From assembly GCF_041740695.1 (NCBI RefSeq), contig NZ_JBGSLK010000113.1:240563-304562 (forward strand): a DNA stretch of 64,000 nt. Reading direction: 5' to 3'. The notes below the pieces were generated by a model, which saw only the letters and a program-made list of their open reading frames with translations, was not told the DNA's origin and searched no databases. Positions 25,714 through 32,770 of the stretch are shown here, in pieces. How positions within the stretch are numbered: the stretch's first letter is position 1; every line of letters starts with the position of its first letter. Source of the stretch: Haliscomenobacter sp041740695 (lineage in GTDB: Bacteria; Bacteroidota; Bacteroidia; Chitinophagales; Saprospiraceae). A program made the translations under genes and the position numbers.

Positions 25714-27158
25714 TTGCGCATTTTTGCAGCGGGTAAATGTAAAATTTCGCGGTATTTGGCCACGGTTCGTCGGGCCAAAACATATCCCTTTTCGGCCAGT
25801 TTTGCTACAATGTCCTGATCAGAAATGGGGTTGTTTTTGTCTTCTTCGGCAACGATGGAGGAGAGGGCGTCCATGATTTCTTTGTTGGTCACCAGGTCTC
25901 CGTCGGTGTTGGCGATGCCCTGGTTGAACAGGGATTTGAGGTGGACAATGCCAAAATCGGTTTGAGCATATTTGGTGCTGGTCACACGAGATATGGTCGA
26001 TACATCAAAACTAGTTATGGCCGCGATGTCTTTCAAGCCCATTGGCCGCAACTGTTTGGGGTCTCCACTTTGAAAATATTTAGGCTGTAATTGTACGATG
26101 CCTTGCATGGATAGGAGCATGGAGTTTTCCCGCATCCGAATCATTTCAATGAACCATACTGCCGCATCCATTTTTGATTTCAGGTAACCATGGTTGTCTT
26201 TTTCAGCACCCTGGCGTTTGGCCTTGCGCAATTGCTCCAACTTGTCCATCATTGCACTGCTCAAGCGCAGTTCAGGACTGCCCTTCATCAAAGAGACGTT
26301 AAAAAGTCCTGCTTCATTTTGTTCCACCAGAAATTCGGGAATGATGTTTTGGTTTTTATACAACATTGCGCCGTTGTCGCCAACGGGTTTAGGGTTCAAT
26401 TTGGTGATCAGTTCTATCGCGTGTTTCAGTTCATCGCTGCTGATGTGTAAAGCCGTTTTGATCTGATCGTAGTGGTGTGCGCCCAAATCTTCCAGATGGG
26501 TATTGATAATTTTCCAGGCGCTTTGAATGTAGGGGGTTTGATTGGGTTTGTTTTCAATCTGTAGCAAGATGCATTCACGCAGATTCCGAGCTCCTACCCC
26601 GACGGGTTCGAGCGATTGCAGCGTTTCCAATTGCTCTAGCAATTCGTCTTCCGTTGCGTAAAGCTGTTGGGCAAAAGCCAGATTGTCCATAATGTCTTCC
26701 AGGGAAATCCGCAGGTAGCCGTCATCATCCAGATTGTCGATCAGGTAATGGGTCAGGAGTAGTGCTCGTTCGGACAGGGAGAGCATCGTCAATTGTTGGC
26801 GCAGTGCATCGCGGAAATCACTTTGTTCTACCAAATTGCCCAAAAAAGGGAATTCAGCATTCGATTTTTCCTCGGTTCGGGTCCGGTAATCGGGAATAAA
26901 GTCCTCTTGCTGGTAACCTTCCAGGAATCCGCCACGCTCGTCATCGATCCGGGTATCCATTTCTGCGGAGCGCTCCGTATCCATATCGAGGCTTGAATTG
27001 GTTGTATTGCTTTCCAACACTGGATTTTCTTCCAACTCATCATAAATTTTCTGTTCCAATTCAAGAGCATTGAATTGGATAAAATTTAGCAACTGGATTT
27101 GCTGCGGCGACAGTTTGAGCAACTGCTTTTGGCTGAAGTGTTGGTTTTGACGTAGCAT
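25704..27158 (-). CDS. rpoN: RNA polymerase sigma-54 factor
   Basis: A 484-residue alternative sigma factor that directs RNA polymerase to -24/-12 promoters and needs an AAA+ activator. Region I is Gln/Leu-rich (LSPQQIQLLNFIQFNALELEQ), region II is acidic, the core-binding domain has LEPVGVGARNLRECILLQ, and the DNA-binding end has MGLKDIAAITSFDVSTISRVTS and the RpoN box ARRTVAKYRE. The family normally ends soon after that box, and so does this one, but the last two residues and the stop are encoded by repeat B. Encoded with an activator and kinases in one direction. Confidence 0.97.
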   Translation of the reverse strand: MLRQNQHFSQKQLLKLSPQQIQLLNFIQFNALELEQKIYDELEENPVLESNTTNSSLDMDTERSAEMDTRIDDERGGFLEGYQQEDFIPDYRTRTEEKSNAEFPFLGNLVEQSDFRDALRQQLTMLSLSERALLLTHYLIDNLDDDGYLRISLEDIMDNLAFAQQLYATEDELLEQLETLQSLEPVGVGARNLRECILLQIENKPNQTPYIQSAWKIINTHLEDLGAHHYDQIKTALHISSDELKHAIELITKLNPKPVGDNGAMLYKNQNIIPEFLVEQNEAGLFNVSLMKGSPELRLSSAMMDKLEQLRKAKRQGAEKDNHGYLKSKMDAAVWFIEMIRMRENSMLLSMQGIVQLQPKYFQSGDPKQLRPMGLKDIAAITSFDVSTISRVTSTKYAQTDFGIVHLKSLFNQGIANTDGDLVTNKEIMDALSSIVAEEDKNNPISDQDIVAKLAEKGYVLARRTVAKYREILHLPAAKMRKGQ

Positions 27159-27420
27159 ACTTGGTTAACAAAAAAAAGCATGCCAAGGTTAAAGTACACC
27201 CCAAGTTGAGGTTTTTTGTGGCATTAATTCTACACTTTGGGGATTTTTAAAAAAATAAAACTACTCAGTCCCTGAACATCGGCTCAACGCTGTTTTTTAT
27301 ATACACCTATTTTCTTTTTTCAGAAAGAAAGTGGACCATTTCCAATATTTCTCCACGTCCTGTCGTAGTTTTAGAGGCGATGTACAAGTTATGGCTCGCT
27401 GCTCTTATTCCCTAATTTGA

Positions 27421-28824
27421 ATGAAGCCTTCGCTGGTTTACCTTTTTGTCGGATTTTTTGCTTCCATCTTGCTCCTCGCAGGAGTTGGGGCTTATTGGTA
27501 TCGTACCTTTCAAAACTGGAATAAGGCAACCCGGGTACAAGAGCACAATTATGAAATTTTACAAAGTACCGAAAACGTGCTCTCTTTGCTCAAAGACATT
27601 GAAGTGGGCCAAAGAGGGTACATCATCACCCGGGATTCATCGTTTTTAGCTCCTTTCGACCATGCGGTGGTGGCCTTGCCGCTGGAATTGCATCGCCTGG
27701 ACTCTTTGCTCCCAGACACCAAAGCTCAGCAGCAATGGGCAAATAAGTTGCATGTGTTGGTACAAAAACGCATTTATTATTCCCGCAAATCCCTCAATGC
27801 CGCTCTGGCTCCGCCCCATATTGACCCTCACTTAAAAACCATTTACATGCGCCGGGGTAAGGCCACGATGGATACAGTCCGGATTCTGATCGGCAATATG
27901 AAAAACCAGGAATTGGCTGAAATGCCCAGTTTGAATTTGTACAAAGTCAAGTTCGCGCTCCGGTCCACCATCGCACTAGTGCTTTCTTTTGGGTTGAGCC
28001 TGGCTTTATTTGCAGGTACTTTTTTCAAAATGGTGCAGGAATTATTTCGACGGCTCAAAACGGAAAAACTACTCTTGCGCAACCTCAGTGAGTTGCAACG
28101 TAGCCATGCCCAACTCGATGATTTTAATTTTGTCAGTGTCCATCATCTTCAGGAACCGCTGCGCAAGCTCACTATTTTCAGCGATCGGCTTCAACAAAAA
28201 CACCAGGGCGATTTGCCAATTGAAGTGCAGTTTTTGGTGCAAAAACTCAGCGCTGCTGCTGTTGAGATCAGTGACTTGATTCAGGATTTAACGACCTATA
28301 CAACGCTTGGCAAAGCAGAAGAACAACAATCCTTTAGCGAAATTTCTATCCCTAACATCCTCCAAAAAGTACATGAGGAACATTCTGAAGAAATTGCCCA
28401 GCGATCTGCTCAAATTCAACTAGCCGACGACCTTCCCAACGTTGAAGGAAATCCGATTCAGTTGCATTTGTTGTTTACCCACCTGATGAGCAATAGCCTC
28501 AAGTTTTCACGAGCGGATGTACCTTTACACATCCAACTTAGTTCATCCATTGTGGCAGGTTTTGAAATCCCGGGGGTGGATGATACCGATCACGATTACA
28601 CTTTTTATAAGGTCAATTTTAGTGACAATGGCATTGGCATCGACAAAAAACATATGCACGTAATCTTTGAGCTTTTCCATCGTTTAAATAAGGACAAAGA
28701 GCTACCTGGAACCGGAATTGGCTTGGCCATTTGTAAAAAAATCATGTTGAACCACAATGGCTATATTGCTGTAAAAAGTGAACTAAACCGCGGCAGTACT
28801 TTTTCTCTTTTTTTCCCGCTGTAA
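27421..28824 (+). CDS. Membrane histidine kinase with CHASE3-like sensor
   Basis: A 467-residue inner-membrane kinase. One transmembrane helix (7-27), a periplasmic CHASE3-like helical domain (about 40-175, with the signature DIEVGQRGYIITRDSSFLAPF), a second transmembrane helix (about 180-205), then the kinase. The expected ASHDLQEPLRK motif reads VHHLQEPLRK: the phospho-accepting His (241) is kept but the next acidic residue is a His (242). HATPase_c looks intact (LMSNSLKFS, FSDNGIGIDKKH, GTGIGLAICKKI). It is followed 18 bases later by a receiver gene. It diverges from rpoN. Confidence 0.92.
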   Translation: MKPSLVYLFVGFFASILLLAGVGAYWYRTFQNWNKATRVQEHNYEILQSTENVLSLLKDIEVGQRGYIITRDSSFLAPFDHAVVALPLELHRLDSLLPDTKAQQQWANKLHVLVQKRIYYSRKSLNAALAPPHIDPHLKTIYMRRGKATMDTVRILIGNMKNQELAEMPSLNLYKVKFALRSTIALVLSFGLSLALFAGTFFKMVQELFRRLKTEKLLLRNLSELQRSHAQLDDFNFVSVHHLQEPLRKLTIFSDRLQQKHQGDLPIEVQFLVQKLSAAAVEISDLIQDLTTYTTLGKAEEQQSFSEISIPNILQKVHEEHSEEIAQRSAQIQLADDLPNVEGNPIQLHLLFTHLMSNSLKFSRADVPLHIQLSSSIVAGFEIPGVDDTDHDYTFYKVNFSDNGIGIDKKHMHVIFELFHRLNKDKELPGTGIGLAICKKIMLNHNGYIAVKSELNRGSTFSLFFPL

Positions 28825-28842
28825 CCCAAAAAACCAAATCAC

Positions 28843-29277
28843 ATGCCCAAAAAAACCTTCTGCATCCTGCTCGTCGACGACGATCCAGACGATCGTTATC
28901 TCCTACAAACGGCATTTGAGGAAAGTGAAACTCCCTGCCGCTTAAATTACGTTTCCGATGGCGATGAAATCTTCAGCTACCTGGATAAACAAATTCAGCC
29001 CGAAACCAGCACTGAGCAATTGCCCGATCTGATTTTATTGGATTTGAATATGCCTAAAAAAAATGGTTGGCAAGTGTTGAATGAGCTTAAACAATCCCCG
29101 CTGTTTAAACACATTCCCGTGGTGATTCTGACGACTTCAAAATCGCCAGAACACGTGCGCAAATCCTATAGTTTGGGGGCCAGTTCCTTTATTTCTAAAC
29201 CTTCTTCTTTCAGCAATTTGGTAGAAGTCACCAAAATTTTGGGGAAATACTGGTTCGACGTCGTTACGTTTGTTTAA
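28843..29277 (+). CDS. Single-domain response regulator (CheY/Rcp1-like)
   Basis: A 144-residue receiver without an output domain. The pocket is LVDDDPDDRYLL, the phospho-acceptor lies in LILLDLNMPKKNGW, the Thr in VVILTTSKSPE, and the Lys in FISKPSSF. The long insertion between strand 2 and the Asp (SDGDEIFSYLDKQ...) is typical of Rcp1-type receivers that take phosphate from phytochrome- or CHASE3-type kinases. The upstream kinase, 18 bases away, is the natural donor. No DNA-binding part, so it acts as a phosphate relay or through protein binding. Confidence 0.93.
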   Translation: MPKKTFCILLVDDDPDDRYLLQTAFEESETPCRLNYVSDGDEIFSYLDKQIQPETSTEQLPDLILLDLNMPKKNGWQVLNELKQSPLFKHIPVVILTTSKSPEHVRKSYSLGASSFISKPSSFSNLVEVTKILGKYWFDVVTFV

Positions 29278-29491
29278 AGGCGCGCTGTACACCCGCTAGC
29301 GTATCCTCCAGCGTTTCTTGGACCCCATCCCAGGAAATGACCTGCCCTAATGAATCCTTTAAATCGCTCATTTTCTCCAGCAACCAGGGCATGGCCAAAC
29401 GAATCCCTGTAGCCACGGCTGGGTGCTTCGCCCACTGAATCGGCAATGCGCTGATCGTCAGTTTGGCTAGCTGTAAGGTTAGTTGACTGCT
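29264..29491 (-). pseudogene. Possible gene remnant without a normal start
   Basis: Open frame of 75 codons with protein-like composition (SALPIQWAKHPAVATGIRL, then PWLLEKMSDLKDSLGQVIS and an amphipathic end DGVQETLEDTLAGVQRAF). It has no ATG; only TTG or CTG starts are available, and a stop precedes it. It lies downstream of the YtxH terminator and overlaps the end of the receiver gene by 14 bases. It may be the 3' remnant of a helical envelope-protein gene, or chance. Confidence 0.3.
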
Positions 29492-29500
29492 TTATGGACT

Positions 29501-29533
29501 AAAAAAAATTGCCGGGGGCTAAGCCCCTGGCAA
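29501..29533 (-). terminator. Terminator of the YtxH gene
   Basis: On the minus strand TTGCCAGGGGC and GCCCCCGGCAA pair (one G-T) around 3 bases and run into TTTTTT. Confidence 0.85.
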
Positions 29534-29578
29534 CAACGCACTCAAAAAGATGAAATATCCTCGCTTATCTAATAGACT

Positions 29579-30001
29579 TTATTTAGAAAAATGGGGATGT
29601 ACGTCATTGGTGCTGGAACGGCCTTCTTTGACCACTTGTTTTACACTCTTTTTGCCGTCCTGAGCGATGTCCTCCAGGGTATTTTCGGCTTTGTCTACTA
29701 GGTTTGAGGTTTTATCTTTGGTTTTTGTCCACCAGCTTTCTCCTGTTCTCAGAATGTGGCTGATGAAGTCGTTCAGTTCATCGGCGGCAACTCCAGCACC
29801 CGATTCCAGCTTACCTTTGGTGTTGTACCAACTTTTTTTACCTTCTTCAACTAGCTCGTCCAGGTATTCTGCCGATTGTTGTTTTGCTTTCACAATCTTT
29901 TTACGGGTTTCTTTACCAGAAGCTGGTGCAAAAAGAATTCCCAAAATTGCACCAGTTGCAGCACCGGTGATAAAGGACGTTAACAGATTCTTGTTAGACA
30001 T
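29579..30001 (-). CDS. YtxH domain-containing protein
   Basis: A 140-residue protein with one N-terminal membrane segment (LLTSFITGAATGAILGILFAP) followed by the family motif ASGKETRKKI and a long charged amphipathic helix, then short Lys-rich repeats (KDKTSNLVDKAENTLEDIAQ). YtxH proteins are small envelope-associated general-stress proteins without a known biochemical activity. Monocistronic, ended by a good terminator. The 305-base gap upstream to the next gene holds no ORF or repeat that I can support. Confidence 0.88.
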   Translation of the reverse strand: MSNKNLLTSFITGAATGAILGILFAPASGKETRKKIVKAKQQSAEYLDELVEEGKKSWYNTKGKLESGAGVAADELNDFISHILRTGESWWTKTKDKTSNLVDKAENTLEDIAQDGKKSVKQVVKEGRSSTNDVHPHFSK

Positions 30002-30306
30002 GACATGGATATTTTATGTGAACGATAAGTGCAAGGATGGTGACAAGGCCATTAGCAATGACCTGCTTTTTTATCTTGCTTACGACTAATCTACCAAGAA
30101 TATCATGCCAGATGTAAAGTGTGGCGATGTTAGGGCGTTATGTAGAAAACTGTGGAAAATCAACCACAATGAGAAGATTAAGAACAAAAATTGGCTAGAT
30201 TTTGGCTGTTTTGTTGTATTTTCATCAAATCAACGCGGGAATGACTTTTGCTTAGTAAGGTGATTAGACTGCTAGAACACACAAGGTCTATTAGATACAA
30301 ATACCC

Positions 30307-30654
30307 ATGGAAGACCATAGAAGTTTACTTATTGTTGATGACGAAGAAGATGTATGTCTGCTTTTGAAACGCAGTTTTCGGCGGGAATTTAAAACCGTGG
30401 AATGTGCCAATTTACTTGAAGAGGCCGTGCAGGTAGCTGAACGCCTGCGACCAGACATCCTTTTGCTGGACAATAATTTGCCGGATGGCTTAGGGCTGGA
30501 TTTTGTCGAAAAATTCAAATCCATCAATCCGGAGATGTACGTTATTTTGTTCAGTGCCATGGATTTGCACCGTGAGGCGATTGTGGCAGGAGCGGATATT
30601 TTTTTGGGGAAGCCCTTGAATTTGGGGATGATTCGGGAAGTGATGCGGAGGTAG
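30307..30654 (+). CDS. Single-domain response regulator
   Basis: A 115-residue receiver: acidic pocket LIVDDEEDVCLLL, phospho-acceptor in ILLLDNNLPDGLGLDF, Ser in ILFSAMDLHRE, Lys in IFLGKPLNLG. No output domain. It is not adjacent to a kinase gene on its own strand, so its donor could be any of the three kinases nearby. The final strand and helix are short compared with CheY, but all active-site residues are present. Confidence 0.9.
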   Translation: MEDHRSLLIVDDEEDVCLLLKRSFRREFKTVECANLLEEAVQVAERLRPDILLLDNNLPDGLGLDFVEKFKSINPEMYVILFSAMDLHREAIVAGADIFLGKPLNLGMIREVMRR

Positions 30655-30691
30655 AAGTAAAATTCCTCTACCTCCACTATGGCTTAGTAGT

Positions 30692-30807
30692 GGGGCAAAA
30701 ATAAATGTTCATTTTTCTTGAGCCAAAGGGTTAGATAAGGCACTTAAAATGAACCGTTTACTAATCTAACCCTTTGGCAAAATGAACACTTATTTTTTTA
30801 TCGCCCC
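30692..30807. repeat. Family B palindromic repeat, copy 3
   Basis: Outer arms GGGGCAAAAATAAATGTTCAT and ATGAACACTTATTTTTTTAT..GCCCC. Inner stem GCCAAAGGGTTAGAT with ATCTAACCCTTTGGC; relative to copy 1 an A-T pair has become G-C on both sides. It ends exactly at the stop codon of the symporter. Confidence 0.92.
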
Positions 30808-32553
30808 TTATTCGACAATGACTTTGTCTTTTTCGGGAAATATCCCCTGCAACAACCCCGCAATCCCCATCACCAACAAACAGCCAATCAAATTCAACCA
30901 CAAGTACGCCACCCGTACAGGAATAACCCAGCCGAACAGGTTCAAGTCGATTTTGTACTCACTGAGCACATATACCACAATGACGATGATTTGGGTCAAA
31001 ATAGCGGCAATGAAAACCGCCTGGCCTTTTACCTTAGGCTGGAAAAAAGCTGCCAGGAATACTCCAAGGATGACGCCGTAAAAGATAGAACCGATGATAT
31101 TAACCGCCTGGATCAAATTGTCGAACAATTGGGCGGAAAAGGCAAAAGCCAGGGAAATCAAACACCAGGCTGCTACGAAAAATTTGGACATCCGCAAATA
31201 ATGCCGATCGCTGGCTTCGGGTTTGTACAAGCGCTGGTAAATGTCGATCACCGTAGTGGTGGCCAGGGCATTGATCGCCGAAGCACCCGAAGAACAAGCG
31301 GCAGCCAAAATCATGGCCAACAGCAAACCAATCACCCCGATGGGCATGTATTTCAAAACATAGGAGATAAAAACGTAGTCGGTATCTTTGGTAGCCGCAT
31401 TGGGCACATGGTCTTTAATCAGGGCCTTGGCGTCTTCCCGCAGTTGCAATTCGGTGCGGTGTAAGGTTTCGACCTCCGCCTGCGCCAAAGCAGTGCCCTG
31501 ATCATCCCCACTGCGCATGGCCTGCATCATTTGATCAACGGCGGTACGGCGTTGTTCAAAAACCACTTTTTGCTGGGTTTCCAACACCTGGTACTGCTCC
31601 GCCGCACTGCCACTCAAGCGGCTCACGTTGTTGGCGTTGAAGTGCAATGGAGCTTGATTGAATAGGTAGAACACAAAAACCAATACCCCAACCCCCAGAA
31701 TTAGGAATTGCATGGGCACTTTGATCATCGCATTCAGCATCAACCCCAAACGCCCCTCGGACAGGGACTTACCCCCCAAATAACGCGCAACCTGCGACTG
31801 GTCGGTACCAAAATAGGAAATGGCCAAAAAGGCCCCCCCGATGATCCCCGACCAAAAATTATATCGATTGGATAAATCAAACTCAAAATCTACCAGGTTG
31901 ACTTTGCCCATTTTACCCGCAATGCTAAACGCATCACTGAAATGTACGTCGGAAGGCAACTGAAAAAAAACGATCCCCGCCGCCATAAACAGGCCCAGCC
32001 AAATCACCGAAAACTGGAGGGTTTGGGTGTAACTTACCGCTTTGTAGCCACCCACGTAGGTGTAGGCTAAAATCAGCCCAGCAATAAACAAGATGGTAAA
32101 ATTCAGCGACCAGCCCAACAATTGCGACATCACGATCGAAGGAGCAAAAAAGGACAAGCCGGTGGAAAAACCTCGCTGTATCAAAAACAAAAGCGCCGTA
32201 AACACCCGGGTATTCACGCCAAAACGTTTTTCCAGGTATTCATAAGCGGTGTATATCTTGAGCTTATAGTAGTACGGAATGACAAAAATGCTCAAAAAAA
32301 TCATGGCCAAGGGCAGACCAAAATAAAACTGCACAAAGCGCATGCCATCTTCGTAAGCCTGGCCGGGCAAGGAGAGGAAGGTGACCGCACTGGCTTGGGT
32401 TGCCATGATGTTGAAGCCAATGACCATCCAATTCAGGTCATCGCTGCCGCGCATGTGGGTTTCCGAAGAACGGATGTGGCGGGTTCTCCAGATTCCATAA
32501 GCTGCGATTCCAATGAGGGTGGCCAGCATCACCAGCCAATCGATCCAATTCAT
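30808..32553 (-). CDS. Sodium:solute symporter family transporter
   Basis: Inner-membrane Na+-coupled transporter of the SSS (SLC5-like) family, 581 residues, with about 13 hydrophobic segments. Visible family features are an N-terminal helix (WIDWLVMLATLIGIAAYG), IMATQASAVTFLSLPGQAYEDG, the central AYTYVGGYKAVSYTQTLQ, and YFGTDQSQVARYLGGKS. A hydrophilic insertion of about 90 residues (310-400, rich in Gln/Glu/Arg) lies between helices; this is seen in Bacteroidota relatives. The solute is unknown (sugar, sialic acid or similar are typical). A 37-residue membrane peptide gene precedes it by 5 bases and is surely co-transcribed. Confidence 0.92.
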   Translation of the reverse strand: MNWIDWLVMLATLIGIAAYGIWRTRHIRSSETHMRGSDDLNWMVIGFNIMATQASAVTFLSLPGQAYEDGMRFVQFYFGLPLAMIFLSIFVIPYYYKLKIYTAYEYLEKRFGVNTRVFTALLFLIQRGFSTGLSFFAPSIVMSQLLGWSLNFTILFIAGLILAYTYVGGYKAVSYTQTLQFSVIWLGLFMAAGIVFFQLPSDVHFSDAFSIAGKMGKVNLVDFEFDLSNRYNFWSGIIGGAFLAISYFGTDQSQVARYLGGKSLSEGRLGLMLNAMIKVPMQFLILGVGVLVFVFYLFNQAPLHFNANNVSRLSGSAAEQYQVLETQQKVVFEQRRTAVDQMMQAMRSGDDQGTALAQAEVETLHRTELQLREDAKALIKDHVPNAATKDTDYVFISYVLKYMPIGVIGLLLAMILAAACSSGASAINALATTTVIDIYQRLYKPEASDRHYLRMSKFFVAAWCLISLAFAFSAQLFDNLIQAVNIIGSIFYGVILGVFLAAFFQPKVKGQAVFIAAILTQIIVIVVYVLSEYKIDLNLFGWVIPVRVAYLWLNLIGCLLVMGIAGLLQGIFPEKDKVIVE

Positions 32554-32558
32554 AGGTG

Positions 32559-32672
32559 TCAGGCAAATAATCGAGTAAGCAAATAAAACAGCGCAATCAG
32601 TATTGCATTGAACAGAAAGACCAGGAAATAAACTTGATTCCAGGACTTAAAAAAGGGTGGTCTATCGAGCAT
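32559..32672 (-). CDS. Small single-pass membrane protein paired with the symporter
   Basis: A 37-residue peptide read by eye. It begins MLDRPPFFKSWNQVYFLV and ends ALFYLLTRLFA, with one hydrophobic helix in residues 15-35. The gene ends 5 bases before the symporter ATG. Sodium:solute symporters commonly have such a short single-helix companion directly upstream (the DUF997/YhdT beside PanF is an analogy, not a homologue). I infer an accessory subunit or folding partner. The sequence PPFFKSWNQVY looks conserved rather than random. Confidence 0.7.
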   Translation of the reverse strand: MLDRPPFFKSWNQVYFLVFLFNAILIALFYLLTRLFA

Positions 32673-32685
32673 ATTTACAAGGTTT

Positions 32686-32770
32686 AAAGGAATGAAGCAT
32701 GGTTAAATCCGATCCGGCACTTCGGCTCCGCTCAGTGACCGGATCGGATTTAACCATGCTTCATTCCTTT
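32686..32770. repeat. Family F hairpin, copy 2
   Basis: A perfect 30-bp stem starting AAAGGAATGAAGCATGGTTA, with its exact complement ending TTCATTCCTTT. Loop GGCACTTCGGCTCCGCTCAG TGACC is the family F loop. The right arm meets the stop codon of the PIG-L gene. Confidence 0.95.
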
